Positions 24,814 to 36,039 of a stretch of 64,000 bases of DNA are shown here, piece by piece. This stretch comes from Zhengitettix transpicula (Eukaryota; Arthropoda; Insecta; Orthoptera; Tetrigidae). The position numbers and the translations under genes are program-made. The stretch is from the NCBI GenBank assembly GCA_037074705.1, contig CM073590.1:239288101-239352100 (forward strand). Reading direction: 5' to 3'. The stretch's first letter is position 1; every line of letters begins with the position of its first letter. The notes under the pieces were generated by a model, which worked only from the letters and a program-made list of their open reading frames with translations, did no database searches and was not told the origin of the DNA.

Positions 24814-25963
24814 ATATATAAATTATATTTATTATTTAACATTGAGTATTACTTTCATTAGTACGCTAGTGATGGGTGAAATGGATTATTATAATATTAA
24901 CTACGACGGTTCTCACAAAAAAAAGCACTCTGATATTAAAAAAATAAGTGACTTTTTTAATTAGTCTTACTAATTACTCTGAATTACGTAGAAATTGTAG
25001 CGGTTTTTGGTTGATTGATTGTGCTGCCACACGGGAAGAAAATAAATTAATGCGTGATAAAACCAGATGTGAATAATAACGCTTGTGCAGTGTAAAATAT
25101 TTAATTTATGCATTTAATTAAGTTTCTTTTGACTAGCGTGTTTACTCCGAGCGATCGACTATCTTCTTCTCTTTGCCTCTTCGCTACAGCTGGGGAATTA
25201 CACACTGGCCCAGCGATGCTAGTGGAGAAGTTCAGAGATGGCTTGTAGCACTGTGGAGGCTAACTCCACGAAATCATCAGTAATTGGGCCATCTCTTGGT
25301 TGATATTTTGACTAAATGACTGCCAGTGTTGCTCTCTGGCGGAAGCGCGACTAACAAGATTGTTACTCGGCCTCGAAAACACATGAATTTTAATTAGTAA
25401 TTCGGAAATAAGTAAAGTTTAATAATAATTCAAAAGAAAACCCTCAAGCGTCACAGAAAACGCGACATCGTGACATAGATATTTTTACATCAGGAACGAC
25501 AGTTACATAAGCCCTGATTTCCGTGGGGTAGCATCCCTTAATACATTTTTTAAAAAATAAATTGCCACTTTGCAAACTTTACATCCCTCACCTTCATCGT
25601 TTCTCTGCCTACTCCTTCGAATTGACGTCATCTTATCTGGTTTACCATTTTATGACTACACCTGTCAATCTTCCGACCTCGACTGTCTTGCGACACCTCC
25701 TCAATATTGCCTCCTCAACGAGTTAATTTGTTCTGCACCTTATCATCTAACTTCTCTTACGAACTTTTCCCACCATTAATAACTCCAGATCACTTCGAGG
25801 TTATTACGCTTCATGCAACACGGGGACGTTACAAAACTTCATTTTAACTCATGGGACAGACATTTAGTTCTTTTTTCCTAAAAACCAAAAATGAGGATTT
25901 ATTCTGATTCAGTAATTAAACTTGAGACTGTCTGAAATTTTCAGAAAATATTTGAAACAAATG
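24814..25963. other. Unassigned sequence
   Basis: A moderately GC stretch at 25140-25380 is present once in the window. No gene recognised. Confidence 0.4.
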
Positions 25964-26530
25964 TAGTGTATATTACATATATATAAGGTCTACCTTTGTA
26001 GGCTCTGGAATTTCTGAGTGTGCATCGGAAACAGTGTCTTTATGGTCACTCACGTACTCTGAGTAAGTATCAGAAAACAATATGTCTTTGTAAGCATTCA
26101 AGATTTTTCCGACTCGGCAACAGAGTTAAATAAGACCCCACGTGTCCTGCTGAGTAAGGGGTACGTGTCGATAATGAGGCTCTGTGAAGAAGGTACCGCC
26201 TCCTACACAGAGCAGGAGATACTTGAATGTTATTGGAGAATACTTGTATAAAAAGGCCAGACTTCTCTGATGTAAGGAAGTCTCTGCATATTACTTCAAC
26301 GTGGTACCTATGCCACTCTGTCTTTTATTTTCACGTTATTATCTTAGTTCGAGGCTGTAGACTAAGGTTAATAAAACTTCTTTCTTACTCTAATGGACTA
26401 AAGCCTCATGTTATTTATCTAAGACTTTAAGCTATTATAGAGTGCGACTTAGCGCGCACTCTGGACCCAAGGTTCAATGTCTTCTTAAACATCTCGTTAT
26501 AGTGAGACCAGGAGAAATTCGATTATTATA
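25964..26530 (+). mobile_element. LTR of a retrotransposon, with promoter and poly(A) signal
   Basis: Starts TGTAGTGTATATTACAT. TATAAAAAG at 26247-26255 is followed by a hairpin (AGACTTC...GAAGTCT) where transcription would start, then AATAAA at 26370-26375. An 8-bp stem GCTCTGTG/CACAGAGC (26179-26213) lies upstream. Immediately after the LTR comes TGCTGGCAGCGG and then TGGTGGCAGTGG, like the tRNA-primer-binding region of Gypsy-type elements. The 5' boundary is approximate. Confidence 0.6.
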
Positions 26531-27258
26531 TGCTGGCAGCGGAATTATATAATTAAATGGTGGCAGTGGAAATTTTAAACATTACACAAATTAAAACTTT
26601 AAAGTGAGTCTGCACAATTTAATTTAGACTTTTACGTGTCGATTTATTAGACGGTAATATTGTAGTGAATAACAACCTTAAGTGGCCGCCCTTAGGTCCG
26701 CGGGCCTGAGTGAGAATACATTAAACATGCACGTGTGCTTGCCCGAGAGGCCAAAAGAAATCGCGGGTACAGGTCCCTATTTTTGCATAGTTTGGGGGGT
26801 GGCGGAGTACGATTAAATACTTCGAACCCGGGTGAAAGTGGGACAGACGCAGGCAGACCGAGAGGGTCGAAAGGGGGGAAAATTCATGCGAGCGGGAAGC
26901 AACAAAGGTTTTGGAGAGAGGGGAGGCCGAAGATGATGTGCTGAGACTACAAGACCAGTGACCCACTGCAAGTCGGCTGACGCCACAAGTAAAGGAATCA
27001 CAATATCTGTGAAGTGCCTTCAAAAGCAGAATTTTTTACACAGTGCGGAAATAGACTCTGTTCTTGAATATCTACCGAACCGCCCACATTACCCTGTTAA
27101 AAAGGAGGACTTTATAACCAAGCCGGAGCTAATGTTAATTTTTTTTGCAGACCAATGTATATCTGCTGGCGGCCAATAATATTTTTTTAATGTATTTCTG
27201 TATTTTCACGTAATAAAGTTTATTTTTTTATACTAAGTAATAAAGGCTAATCATTACA
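26531..27258 (+). mobile_element. Remnant next to the LTR, with a short open frame
   Basis: Less AT-rich than its surroundings at 26680-26990. A 73-codon frame (26958-27179) encodes a peptide containing YLPNRPHYPVKKEDF; I do not recognise it, and no protease, RT or zinc-knuckle motif is visible. The right end CTAATCATTACA plus (TA)n resembles a family I end. It may be leader/gag debris or an inserted element. Confidence 0.35.
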
Positions 27259-27365
27259 ATATATATATATATATATATATATATTTAAGAGTAGGCGAAA
27301 TTATGATGGTATAGATAGAGTCAAGAAGTAACAAAAAGTATTTAATAAAACAAACACTTTGTTTT

Positions 27366-27813
27366 TTTTAAGAGTAACAGGCTACACGAGGGTAATCAAC
27401 GGGGTGGTAACTTCCCTTTAATAGCATAGGAAGGGAAGGGAAAAGTAGAGGAAGGTAGCCAAAGGTTAACTTGGGCCCCCAGGGCTGTAGTTTAAGGATC
27501 CTACCCGGCAATTCGCCTAAAAGTGATGCATGAGAAACCCTAGAAAACCTGCATTAGGTAGGTCGGGCAGTGGATACTTGTCCCAAGCGCGAGAATGGGG
27601 TTTTCTGTGGGGACGCAGCATTCCCTTCGCCGCACCTCGACCAGTTTAGGAAGGCAGCTGGCCGACTATTGCAATGGTAACAGCGGACAACCCTCCTTAA
27701 CGTATGCCAAAGGTCTGTGACCCCGGAACATACACCTCTCAGAACAGGTCGAGGTTCCTCGGCTTGTAAGAACCTTAATTCAAAAATGAAGACAGGAGAA
27801 GGCATCCCCAAAG
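27366..27813 (-). repeat. Family A repeat, long copy (tandem pair, left)
   Basis: Reverse orientation: AGAGTAACAGGCTACACGAG at left, then AAGGATCCTACCCGGCAATT, CGACCAGTTTAGGAAGGCAG and TCTGTGACCCCGGAACATAC, ending at GCATCCCCAAAGG. The 5' hairpins are absent. Confidence 0.85.
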
Positions 27814-28155
27814 GTTTTTTTTTAGGTAACAGGCTACATGAGTGCAATCCACATGGTGGCAACTCCCCTTTAATAGCATAGGAAGGGATTTGAAAGGGGG
27901 GTTGTGGAATGGTAGAGGAAGGTAGCCAAGGGTTAACCAGGGCCGCCGGGCTGTAGTTTAAGGATCCTACCCGGCATTCACCTAAAAGTGATGGAGGACA
28001 AACCCTAGAAAAACCTGCATCAGGTAGGTCGGGCATGTGGTACTCGTCCCACGCCCTTGCGATGCCGAGAGAGTGGTTTGCTGTGATATCGCAGCATTGC
28101 CCCGTCCATTCCTCGACCGGTTTAGGAGGCAGCTGGCCGACTGTTCCAGAAACTG
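27814..28155 (-). repeat. Family A repeat (tandem pair, right)
   Basis: Same orientation, starting with a T run plus AGGTAACAGGCTACATGAG directly at the 5' end of the previous copy, and truncated within GGCAGCTGGCCGACTGTTCC. Head-to-tail arrangement suggests insertion of one copy at the end of another. Confidence 0.85.
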
Positions 28156-28317
28156 GATTGGTAATTTATAAGCGGAATCAGACAGACACTTTTTCCTTAA
28201 AAACGTTGACGTTTTCTCTAAATGTCAAAATACCGACGGATCATTTTTCTTAAAGATTAAGATTAAAACAAAATTCAATAGATACTTTATTATGTGTATT
28301 AATAATATTGTAATTTC

Positions 28318-28700
28318 AGTTATTAATTGATGCTAGGAACAATTTCAACCTAGCTTGGTACAGGTGTCACTTACGATCCTGGAACAAACACTGTGGGTGT
28401 ATGATAACTCTAGCACCCTTATGGGTTCAAATGGAAAGGGGTGGTTTTTTTAATATTACGTGAAAACTGCTCAAATTGTAGTCGAATAAATAGTTTTCGG
28501 GGACGCTTCGATTCATAGTGTCAATTACTATGTTTTTAGTGCCTAATTTCAACCCCTAACGGCAAGGGTAAAACCTGTAGTGGAAGAGGGTGAGAATAAT
28601 AATGCTATAATGATCGAGATTGGTGACGAATCCGGAGTCATCTTTTGAGTTATGGTCTTTTACCGACGAGATAAGAGTGATTGACAATTTTTTTTATCGT
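28318..28700 (+). mobile_element. Helitron-like element L, internal fragment
   Basis: Shares ACTTACGATCCTGGAACAAA, GTGCCTAATTTCAACCCC and GAGATTGGTGACGAATCCGG with the larger element at 44350-45777. Confidence 0.6.
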
Positions 28701-29389
28701 CTCTGCAGGAAGTACGGGAAGTCGTCTGGTTTTTATTTTCAGTAAATCCAGTGTAATCTGAAAATCTATACGAGTAAATCTGCAAAGGTCTTGGACGACG
28801 GCCATTTATTGCCCCCAACATGAAACACCATCGCCTTCTAACAGGCTTCTCGTGTATGGTCCCAAATCGGTCGTTAGGGAACTTCGCTTACTTAAACCCG
28901 TGACCTAAATATGAAAGAAATCGACAAGCGATTACGAGGAACGTTAACGCCCTCGGCTCGGACACGTTACTTCTTGAAGAAAGAGATATACCGTCTCTCT
29001 TTCAATGCACGAAGTCCTCTGTCAGTACGGGGGAAAATAAAATAACGTAGCACTCACCTGTGGCGACATCAGAAACACATTAAGCCATTGTGACGACTTT
29101 ACACGCGATATTCTATCGAACGGAAATGAAACATGGCGTCTATGTCGAGGGAAACGTGATAGTCATGGAACGGTAAATCCGATACACTTTGCACTACAAA
29201 AAACCAAACTGTTCTGCACATCAGGTAAAACTCTCCATTAAAAATGTTTACAACTAATTCTTTAATTTGAAACTTATCTGACATTTTTTTAAATATTCAG
29301 GGAAAAAATATATATTTAATTAAGAAGTTACAGATTCTTCATGGATATGGATAATATTTCTGCATTATAGACGAACTTCATCAGGTATT
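28701..29389. other. Unassigned single-copy-looking sequence
   Basis: Less AT-rich than average, not seen elsewhere in the window. On the minus strand there is a consensus-like splice donor CAG|GTGAGT (around 29048-29057) preceded by a short frame; no protein family is recognisable. Confidence 0.3.
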
Positions 29390-30340
29390 TTTCAAAGAGC
29401 AGTCGTTGGAATGGCGCCGTGTTTTGAGCGGCCGTGGCCTGAGCGGACAACAGTCTCCTCCCTTACTCCTGACCGTTCTGTTTTAGTAAATATCTCTGAC
29501 GACGTTCTTCCGTACCTGGCGACAGGAGATGAATACCGGGAAGGGATAAGTGTTTTGTGTGTCTGTTTCCCTACGAAAGTGTCGTGACTGGTCAAATGTG
29601 ATCAGTGCCTTTAGTGATTTGAACTTTTTTTCTTCCCGAAACCTTATTAATTATTACTATCCATATTCATTCATTTTATATGTAATTTGTCTATTGTATT
29701 TAGAAACTTATTTGTTATCTACCTACTTACGTAACATTTGTGACGAATCCTATTTCCTCGTAAGAGGGTTGATGGAGAATAAATCTATCTATCTGGTTGC
29801 CAACGATTCCACCCTTAATACTTTTTCTCGCATCTAGAGTGCCCAGGACAATTTTTGCTACTCCCCTCTGAAGTTATTCTAGGTCCTGTGTGAAGCTCAA
29901 TTGTAAGGTGTCGTATTTTGAGCGTCCGTGCCCTGAGCGTCCCTTCCTCCCTCCTGACCGCTGAGCGAGAGTTTTCCTGAAGAGCAACTTTATCAGCCTT
30001 GGGTTTTAACATAAAGTGAATGTAATACAAGTTTAATGTATAACATTATCTGGATTTTTAATTTCCATCTCTATCTATTATAATAATATGGAAACTGTTT
30101 CCAATTGGTAGTGATTCGTTTAATAAATATGCTTAGAAATGATCAGTTAAGATACAAATCTTTCTAATAGTTATATTTATCTGACTTCCTTAAATAAATA
30201 AAAACATCAACCTGTTCAGTTATAAACTTATCATTACTTAAAATTTTTAAACATTATAATAGAAAATAAAATTCTCAAAGTTTCATCCCCTAATTTACTA
30301 GGACCTCTTCAGGTGTTGTAAAGTCAATTAAATGATCTAA
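29390..30340 (+). repeat. Interspersed repeat M (two modules)
   Basis: 29412-29480 and 29910-29966 both carry TTTTGAGCGGCCGTG-like, CCTGAGCG and CTCCTGACCG; the third copy is reversed at 40201-40271. 30040-30340 matches 39800-40100 (CTATCTATNATAATAATATGG, TTAAATGATCTAATTTCAAAATCCG). A hammerhead-like CTGAAGA...GAAAC is on the minus strand at 30280-30312. Confidence 0.65.
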
Positions 30341-31260
30341 TTTCAAAATCCGTGTTTTTAAAAAAATTCCAACAAAGCAAGATTTTAAGAAACATGATAA
30401 TTTATAATACAATTAATTAAAAATTTACTGAACGTTACTTAAATTAATTACGTAAAATGTAGTGTGGTTAAATCACATCTAAAAACTTTATGTCCACTAC
30501 ACTTCATGTAATTAATTGTACGATAATACATTTACAAACGTGATGGAACAAAATATGTTATACTATTAACATAATGAAATTCACTTAATTATGATAAACG
30601 TTAAAAATTATTTTCACATATTTTTTAAACAAAACACGTTAAAAGTTCTTCCGAGGCACTAGTGACGTCACAGTCCAACTGAAGAGGACTCGAACCCTTC
30701 ATTATAGTTGTTTAGTTCCTCGGGTATTTACGATCTGTCCTTGCGACCCTTATTGGCTTTTAGATAACAACAAATTTATTTTTTACAATTTTTGCCGCGG
30801 GATAACGACCTGAGAAAAGTACAAACACGTACCGAAACGTTGTATTTAAATTAATTAAAAATATTGTCTGTAGTTGTTCAGTAAAACTGTGGTTATACAT
30901 ACTTACTGCATTGATAATAGTGTATTTATTTGAGAGACTTAATAATTATCGCTGGAGACAAAGAGATTGTCGTTGAAGGAGTCTTCTTCGCTTGATTCTG
31001 GGCGAAGGATCGTTTTTGTGGAATTGTTTTCTTTTTGAATTCGGGGACTAGACAAAAATAAATTCAGTTATAAAATTTTAATTTTTTTTTTGTAAAACAA
31101 CAGAGGACCTGGACAACAACAGAGTTCACAGGACGACGCCATTGTAAGCTGGATGTGTTCAGTTATTTTTTTTATAAACAAACATTAATTCAGGGAAACC
31201 ACAAATTGATTAGTTTTTAAAAAAATTTCAATGACTTGTTTAGCTATCATTTATTTTTAT
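30341..31260. other. Spacer with a PLE-like motif
   Basis: CCTGAGAAAAGTACAAACAC then GTACCGAAACG (30809-30839) gives a GTAC/GTAC stem before GAAAC, like PLE pseudo-LTR ends but with one base missing from CTGANGA. TGACGTCA at 30663-30670. No gene. Confidence 0.4.
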
Positions 31261-31808
31261 TTTTTAGAGCAACAGGCTACATGAGGGTAATGCACTTTGG
31301 GCAACTCCCTTTAATATCATAGGAAGGGATTTGAAAGGGGGGATGCGGAAGAGTAGAGGAAGGTAGCCAAGGGTTAACTAGGGCCCCTGGGCTATATTTT
31401 AAGGATCCTACCTGGCATTCGCCTAAAGAAATGCAGGGAAAACCCTAGAAAAACCTGCATCAGGTAGGTCGGGCATTGGGTACTTGTCCCACGCCCTTCC
31501 GATAGCGGGAGAGGAGTTTGCTGTGGGAACGCAGCATTCCCTTCTCCGTGCCTCGACCAGTTTAGGAGGCAGCTGGCCGACTATTCCAATGGGAATAGCG
31601 AACAACTCTTACCGTATGCCCAAGGTCTGTGACCCCGGAACATACACCTCTCAGAACAGGCCGAGGTGCCTCGGCTTGTGGGAACCTTAGTTCAAAAACG
31701 GAGAGGAAAAGGCATACCCAAAGGTAGCCGCTTCGTATCTCTCCTAAAAGGTTCTTCCTGCGAGAGAACATCCCTCGCAGGTTACCTGCGAGAGAATCCT
31801 CTCGCAGG
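31261..31808 (-). repeat. Family A repeat, full length, best 5' hairpins
   Basis: 548 bp with T run plus AGCAACAGGCTACATGAGGG at left (3' end) and two tandem hairpins at right (5' end): 31757-31781 with an 8-bp stem, and 31785-31808, CCTGCGAGAG-AATC-CTCTCGCAGG, a perfect 10-bp stem with a 4-base loop. Open frames on both strands inside it are shared by other copies but do not resemble any protein family. Confidence 0.9.
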
Positions 31809-32129
31809 CTTGTCTGTTAGCTATGCTTATTCTTGTATTTGTTATTCTTATAATTATATTATTCTTAACCATTTTTTCCCCGTCAATTTAATCCTTTCCT
31901 CGTAACTTCTTTAATTTTCCTGTCAAACCCGTCCTCTTTCTTGTTTGGGTCGTCCTACTTCAACAATTCTCCATTGACCATCTTCTCAATAGTTTCTCTA
32001 CACATAATTATTGTCCTCTTATATAATTACTTGTTTTTAGTGGCGGTTGAAGCTTCATTTGTAACCACTTGTTTCCCTTACGGACACCAAGTTTTTCGTC
32101 AAGACTAATAAATTTTTGTCCGTTTTTCG
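31809..32129. other. Spacer
   Basis: T-rich; nothing recognised. Confidence 0.5.
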
Positions 32130-32304
32130 ACTTGTATAAGCAGCTGGGCGAACAAGGTCACCTTGAACCTGGACGTGTATTTTTGTCGTTGATTTTTTTT
32201 CCTGTAGTTTTCCTGCATCTCGGACAAACAGGAAAAACTCAGCGACACAAATATACATAACTCAGGCTCAAGGTGACCTTGGTCGCCCAGCTACATATAC
32301 AAGT
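32130..32304. repeat. Foldback repeat with nuclear-receptor-like palindromes
   Basis: 175 bp inverted repeat: ACTTGTATAAGCAGCTGGGC at left, GCCCAGCTACATATACAAGT at right, arms ~65 bp with an inner section (GTGTATTTTTGTCG / CGACACAAATATAC) also paired. Each arm holds CAAGGTCACCTTGA or its complement, built from AAGGTCA half-sites. Confidence 0.7.
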
Positions 32305-32818
32305 GACAAAATCCATCAGTCTTGGCCGAGCCTTGGAAAAATCCTTGTCCTCTGTCCTTTAAGATTTATTCAACCTTTTTCACTCCGTCGGAAAGTGTGG
32401 TCCTAGTTCACAGTCATCATCATCATCATATTGTGACGTCCATCCGCAGCTCTGCCATTTTGTGCTAAAATCTCGCAATTCTCCATTCAGGTTTTTAACC
32501 CACGTACTTGAAGTCCTAAAATGTAAGACACCGAATGGTGAAATATCTCCTCTTTACGTTCTCATTAGTATTAGTATTTAATAAAACAAGCTGCTTCCCT
32601 TTTTATATCCGTCTGGCCGTCTAGCGACTTCGTACCATAGTGGAGGAGGAAATGGCGGAAGCGGAGTTATATCAGAGAAATTATTGAGAGTTTCAGTCTT
32701 GGTAATTACACCAAATGAGGACGTTGGCGCCAAATAGATTGAACTCAGGCGCCGCACACAAAAAAAATCTATTCTGCAGTAGCAGGAGCAGTAGAGTGAG
32801 ATAGAGAGAGAGAGAGAG

Positions 32819-32904
<86 letters not shown>

Positions 32905-33134
32905 CAGAAATTTATTTGTTTTAGTGTGTAACGCATCTCAGTATTCTCTTTAAATGGTGCGTCTGTCTCCTTTCCAGATTTACGCAAAACACTGAGCGAG
33001 GCTTCCAGAAACGACGCACTGGATTATTCAATTTTCATCTCTTATTTATTATTTACTCTTAATTAGAAAAAATAATTAGTTTGAATCACATAGATAATTA
33101 TCACTAGACACTAAATCACAGAGTAATTATTACT
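32305..33134. other. Spacer with (GA)n at 32802-32900
   Basis: ~100 bp (GA)n microsatellite with a few interruptions; (CAT)n near 32417. No gene recognised. Confidence 0.6.
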
Positions 33135-34205
33135 TTGGAATTAATGAGACAAAGAATAAAACACTGAGAAGAAAAATAAGTAAAAAAAAGACATAGATTA
33201 CACCAACAGCAAAGAATCTCTTTATGCCTTCAGAGAAAGTAGAACATTAACAACTACAGGGTACGAGACTCCAAACACTCCACGTGGGCGTAGAATTACT
33301 ACATTCTTAAGAGGAGCTTCTCGAGATTCCATTCCAGACAGAAGATGGCAGAGTTAGCCGTCGAAACGTCGCTGTTCGCGGTAATTACGCGGATGGAAAC
33401 TTGACAAGCCCGGAAAGTCTTCGGTCACTGTTTCTTTCTACACAGACGATTTATTATTTTTTCTCTGTTTGTTTCGTGCTAATCAGTCTGGTTTATTCTT
33501 CTCGTTTCGTTGTTTCGCTTTTCAAGGTTTTTTTCTCTATAGTGTCATTAAACATTTATCTTGTGAACTTTGGATTTTCCTTTAATTTTTTGTCTATGAG
33601 CAGTTCTACTCACTTTAAGAAATCGGTTCCTACATACATTCGTTTCTTTTACTTTTGAAAAACGTACATCAAATTAAACAATTAAATAATGAAGCTGTAT
33701 TTGAAACTACATGAAGATGATGTCAGTGAAACCTTTTTACTACCTCATCGAGTTTCTCCGGTTGGAAAACTCGAGAAGACTACCTGAACCTGGAAAAACC
33801 TTCACACCTTTAATTACCTCAATTTTTATTCTGCCAGACAATGTAAATCTTTCCGTAAATTTTACTTTTATGCTTACGAAGCATATACAGCCGAAAAAAA
33901 ATGTTTTTTTTTTCTACAAATGAAAACCGTAAAGGATATTTCCTATTTTTTTCAAAATCAAAAACTGAAATTTTCTAAGTCGATAATTGATATTTTTAAA
34001 TAGAAAAATAATGATAGTTTTAATTTAAAATCTGTTTTTTCGTGTTTATCAGTCTGGTTTATTCTTCCTGTTTCTCTGTTTCGCTTTTCAAGCTTTTTTT
34101 TCTCTTTTGTGTCATTACAGCTTTACCTTATGAATTTTGGATTTTCCTTTAATTTTTGTCTATTTTTCTTTTCTTACTCAGACCCTAAAAGATTGCAGAT
34201 AGAAT
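33135..34205 (+). repeat. ~1.07 kb interspersed repeat H, copy 1
   Basis: Collinear with 46230-47285 from GAGACAAAGAATAAA to CCTAAAAGATTGCAGATAGAA. Contains the PLE-type block GATGGCAGAGTTAGCC then GTCGAAACGTCG (33342-33370), and an internal direct repeat of ~135 bp (33466-33602 and 34040-34172: AATCAGTCTGGTTTATTC, TTTGGATTTTCCTTTAATTT). Two direct copies flanking a unique section suit a Penelope-like element with pseudo-LTRs. Confidence 0.7.
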
Positions 34206-34286
34206 TTTTTGGATTATTGAAACAATCGATGACCTTATACAAATACTTTTTATATATGTTAGTTTATTATATAGGTTTGAAAATTA

Positions 34287-34312
34287 CTGAAGATACAAAT
34301 AGGTGTCGAAAC
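34287..34312 (+). ncRNA. Hammerhead-like core, PLE type (candidate)
   Basis: CTGAAGA then a GATAC...GTGTC stem and GAAAC GTCG. The spacing is compatible with the CUGANGA/GAAA boxes of a hammerhead ribozyme, but the stem uses the GA of the box and cleavage cannot be judged by eye. Confidence 0.3.
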
Positions 34313-34399
34313 GTCGTTACAATATAAATAAAAAGTGACGGTATAAGGTCGTCAATTGTTTTATTAAGAAAAGAAAATAATAAAATAGCCTAAAATCTG

Positions 34400-34527
34400 A
34401 TATGTTTAAGAATATATGTGGTAATTTTTTGTTGCAATCTGTCCACGCCTTTAAATTTCTATAGAAATTAACGTTAATACATACATATATACATAGAAAC
34501 ATAATCCTTTTTTTATTATATAGATAA
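34400..34527 (-). mobile_element. Helitron-like element E, 5' fragment
   Basis: Contains GTCCACGCCTTTAAATTTC, AATTAACGTTAATACATACA and CCTTTTTTTATTATATAGA, the outermost 5' ~130 bp of element E. Confidence 0.65.
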
Positions 34528-34639
34528 TCGGCTAACATCTTGAAATATTCTTTCACCGTACACTGAGTGCTTTGTTCAGTGTGATATATCGTGGAGATAA
34601 TTGGTTTCTAACGGTAATGATCAATAAATTAATTTATGA

Positions 34640-34819
34640 AATTTAATATCAATATTCATGTCCGTATATTCTTAACGAAACGAATTGTTTAAATAATAAA
34701 TGAGAAAAAAATGCGATTATTATATTCATTTCAATGAAGAGGCGTAAAAATTGGTCTTAAACGTTTTTCCCGCCATGATGAAGAAGGAGAAGTTATTATT
34801 AAACAACTATATTATATTA
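34640..34819 (+). repeat. Host repeat of the Helitron insertion, left part (copy 1)
   Basis: Matches 36500-36676: ATCAATATTCATGTCCG, AATAATAAATGAGAAAAAAA, AAAAATTGGTCTTAAACG, AACTATATTATATTA. It continues at 35705 after the Helitron. Confidence 0.8.
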
Positions 34820-35704
34820 CTAGCTGAGTGCCCGGCGTTGCCCGTGTCTTATTTACATAAACCCGAAAAAGAATTTAATTCTATATTAATCTTTAGTCAA
34901 GAAGACACAACCTAAATCTAACTATTCCTAGTTCCGTACACAATTTCGACCAATAGGGCTTTAATTGAACAGCTATAAAATACATTGAATTTTATTGCAT
35001 CAATCTCAACAAACATACCTCCGAATTTCTTTACCAATACATAAATATACTGCATTAATTTAATAGCTATAAGATACATAGAATTTAATTGCATAATAGC
35101 AACAAACATACCGTCGTTATTCTTTAGAAATATAATTCTCCGCGAACAAATAATTGTCAGTAAGTCTTCAGACAGTACTTCTTGAGTATTGCAGGATATA
35201 ATTGTCCATCAGTATTCGCACATTACGGAGGATTGAAGTGATCAAATTGATAGCTACATTCCAAATGTAAATAAATGGTGGCCGTATTGCACTCACTAAA
35301 TTAACTAACATATTCCGCAACGATTGTAAAGTATTTTGTACTGTTTTTATTATCACTCGATGGAGTATTACTGGATACAATTATACTTTTATTCAATGAA
35401 AATATTTCTGCTTCATTTCATTACGGAAAAATCGAACTATTTCCTTTGTTCGTCGCGTAGTAACGTCTCTCTCTGTCATGATATATTGGCGCGCAGTAAT
35501 TTATCACTTAATGATCACTTTTTAAAATTATAATTCTTTTCACATTTATGCTAGTGGTTTGTCACCCCCACAGTACCGGTTCTCGATTTTGGCAGAATAC
35601 GTATACCAATTTTTGTTGCATTTTGTCCACGCGATAAAATTTGTATAAAGAACAACGTAAATACATACATACATACAAATATACATCCTTTTTTATTATA
35701 TAGA
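34820..35704 (-). mobile_element. Complete Helitron-like element E, 885 bp
   Basis: Minus-strand 5' end TCTATATAATAAAAAAGG at 35704; 3' end ...GCCGGGCACTCAG plus CTAG at 34823-34820. Inserted exactly between A (34819) and T (35705), without target duplication, as Helitrons do. The uninterrupted host sequence is at 36676|36677. No Rep/helicase frame, so non-autonomous. Confidence 0.9.
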
Positions 35705-35845
35705 TTGCAGTTATGTAAATAAAAACGTATGTATGTATGTATGTACCCCGCACAGAAATAAAAAAACACGTGCAATAATTTCAACCAAAGTTTGCACACG
35801 GGTTACTTACGATCCAGGAGCAAACGCTTTGGGGAAACTGCCTAA
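35705..35845 (+). repeat. Host repeat, right part (copy 1)
   Basis: TGTAAATAAAAACGTATG with (GTAT)n, AACCAAAGTTTGCACACGGG, TTACTTACGATCCAGGAGC, CGCTTTGGGGAAACTGCC; collinear with 36677-36826. The same opening marks the 5' end of Helitron type L. Confidence 0.75.
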
Positions 35846-36039
35846 TATGAAAGATATTAAATGATCAATAAATTAATTGATGTTAATTATGTGTTTTTTA
35901 ATAAAAACAATACTAATACAAAATTAGTTTTTAAATAAAATTCTGTTTATTATTAATTTTAAGTGCTTATGGAGACTTTATTATAACCTACCACTACTAA
36001 GTAAAATATCAATCGTGACGGTTTAAACGGTTATTTCGT

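Noticed and set aside
33711..33923. Short frame beginning MKMMSVKPFYYLIEF, also open at 46794
   Set aside because: Most differences between the two copies change amino acids, so no coding constraint is visible; it is part of repeat H.
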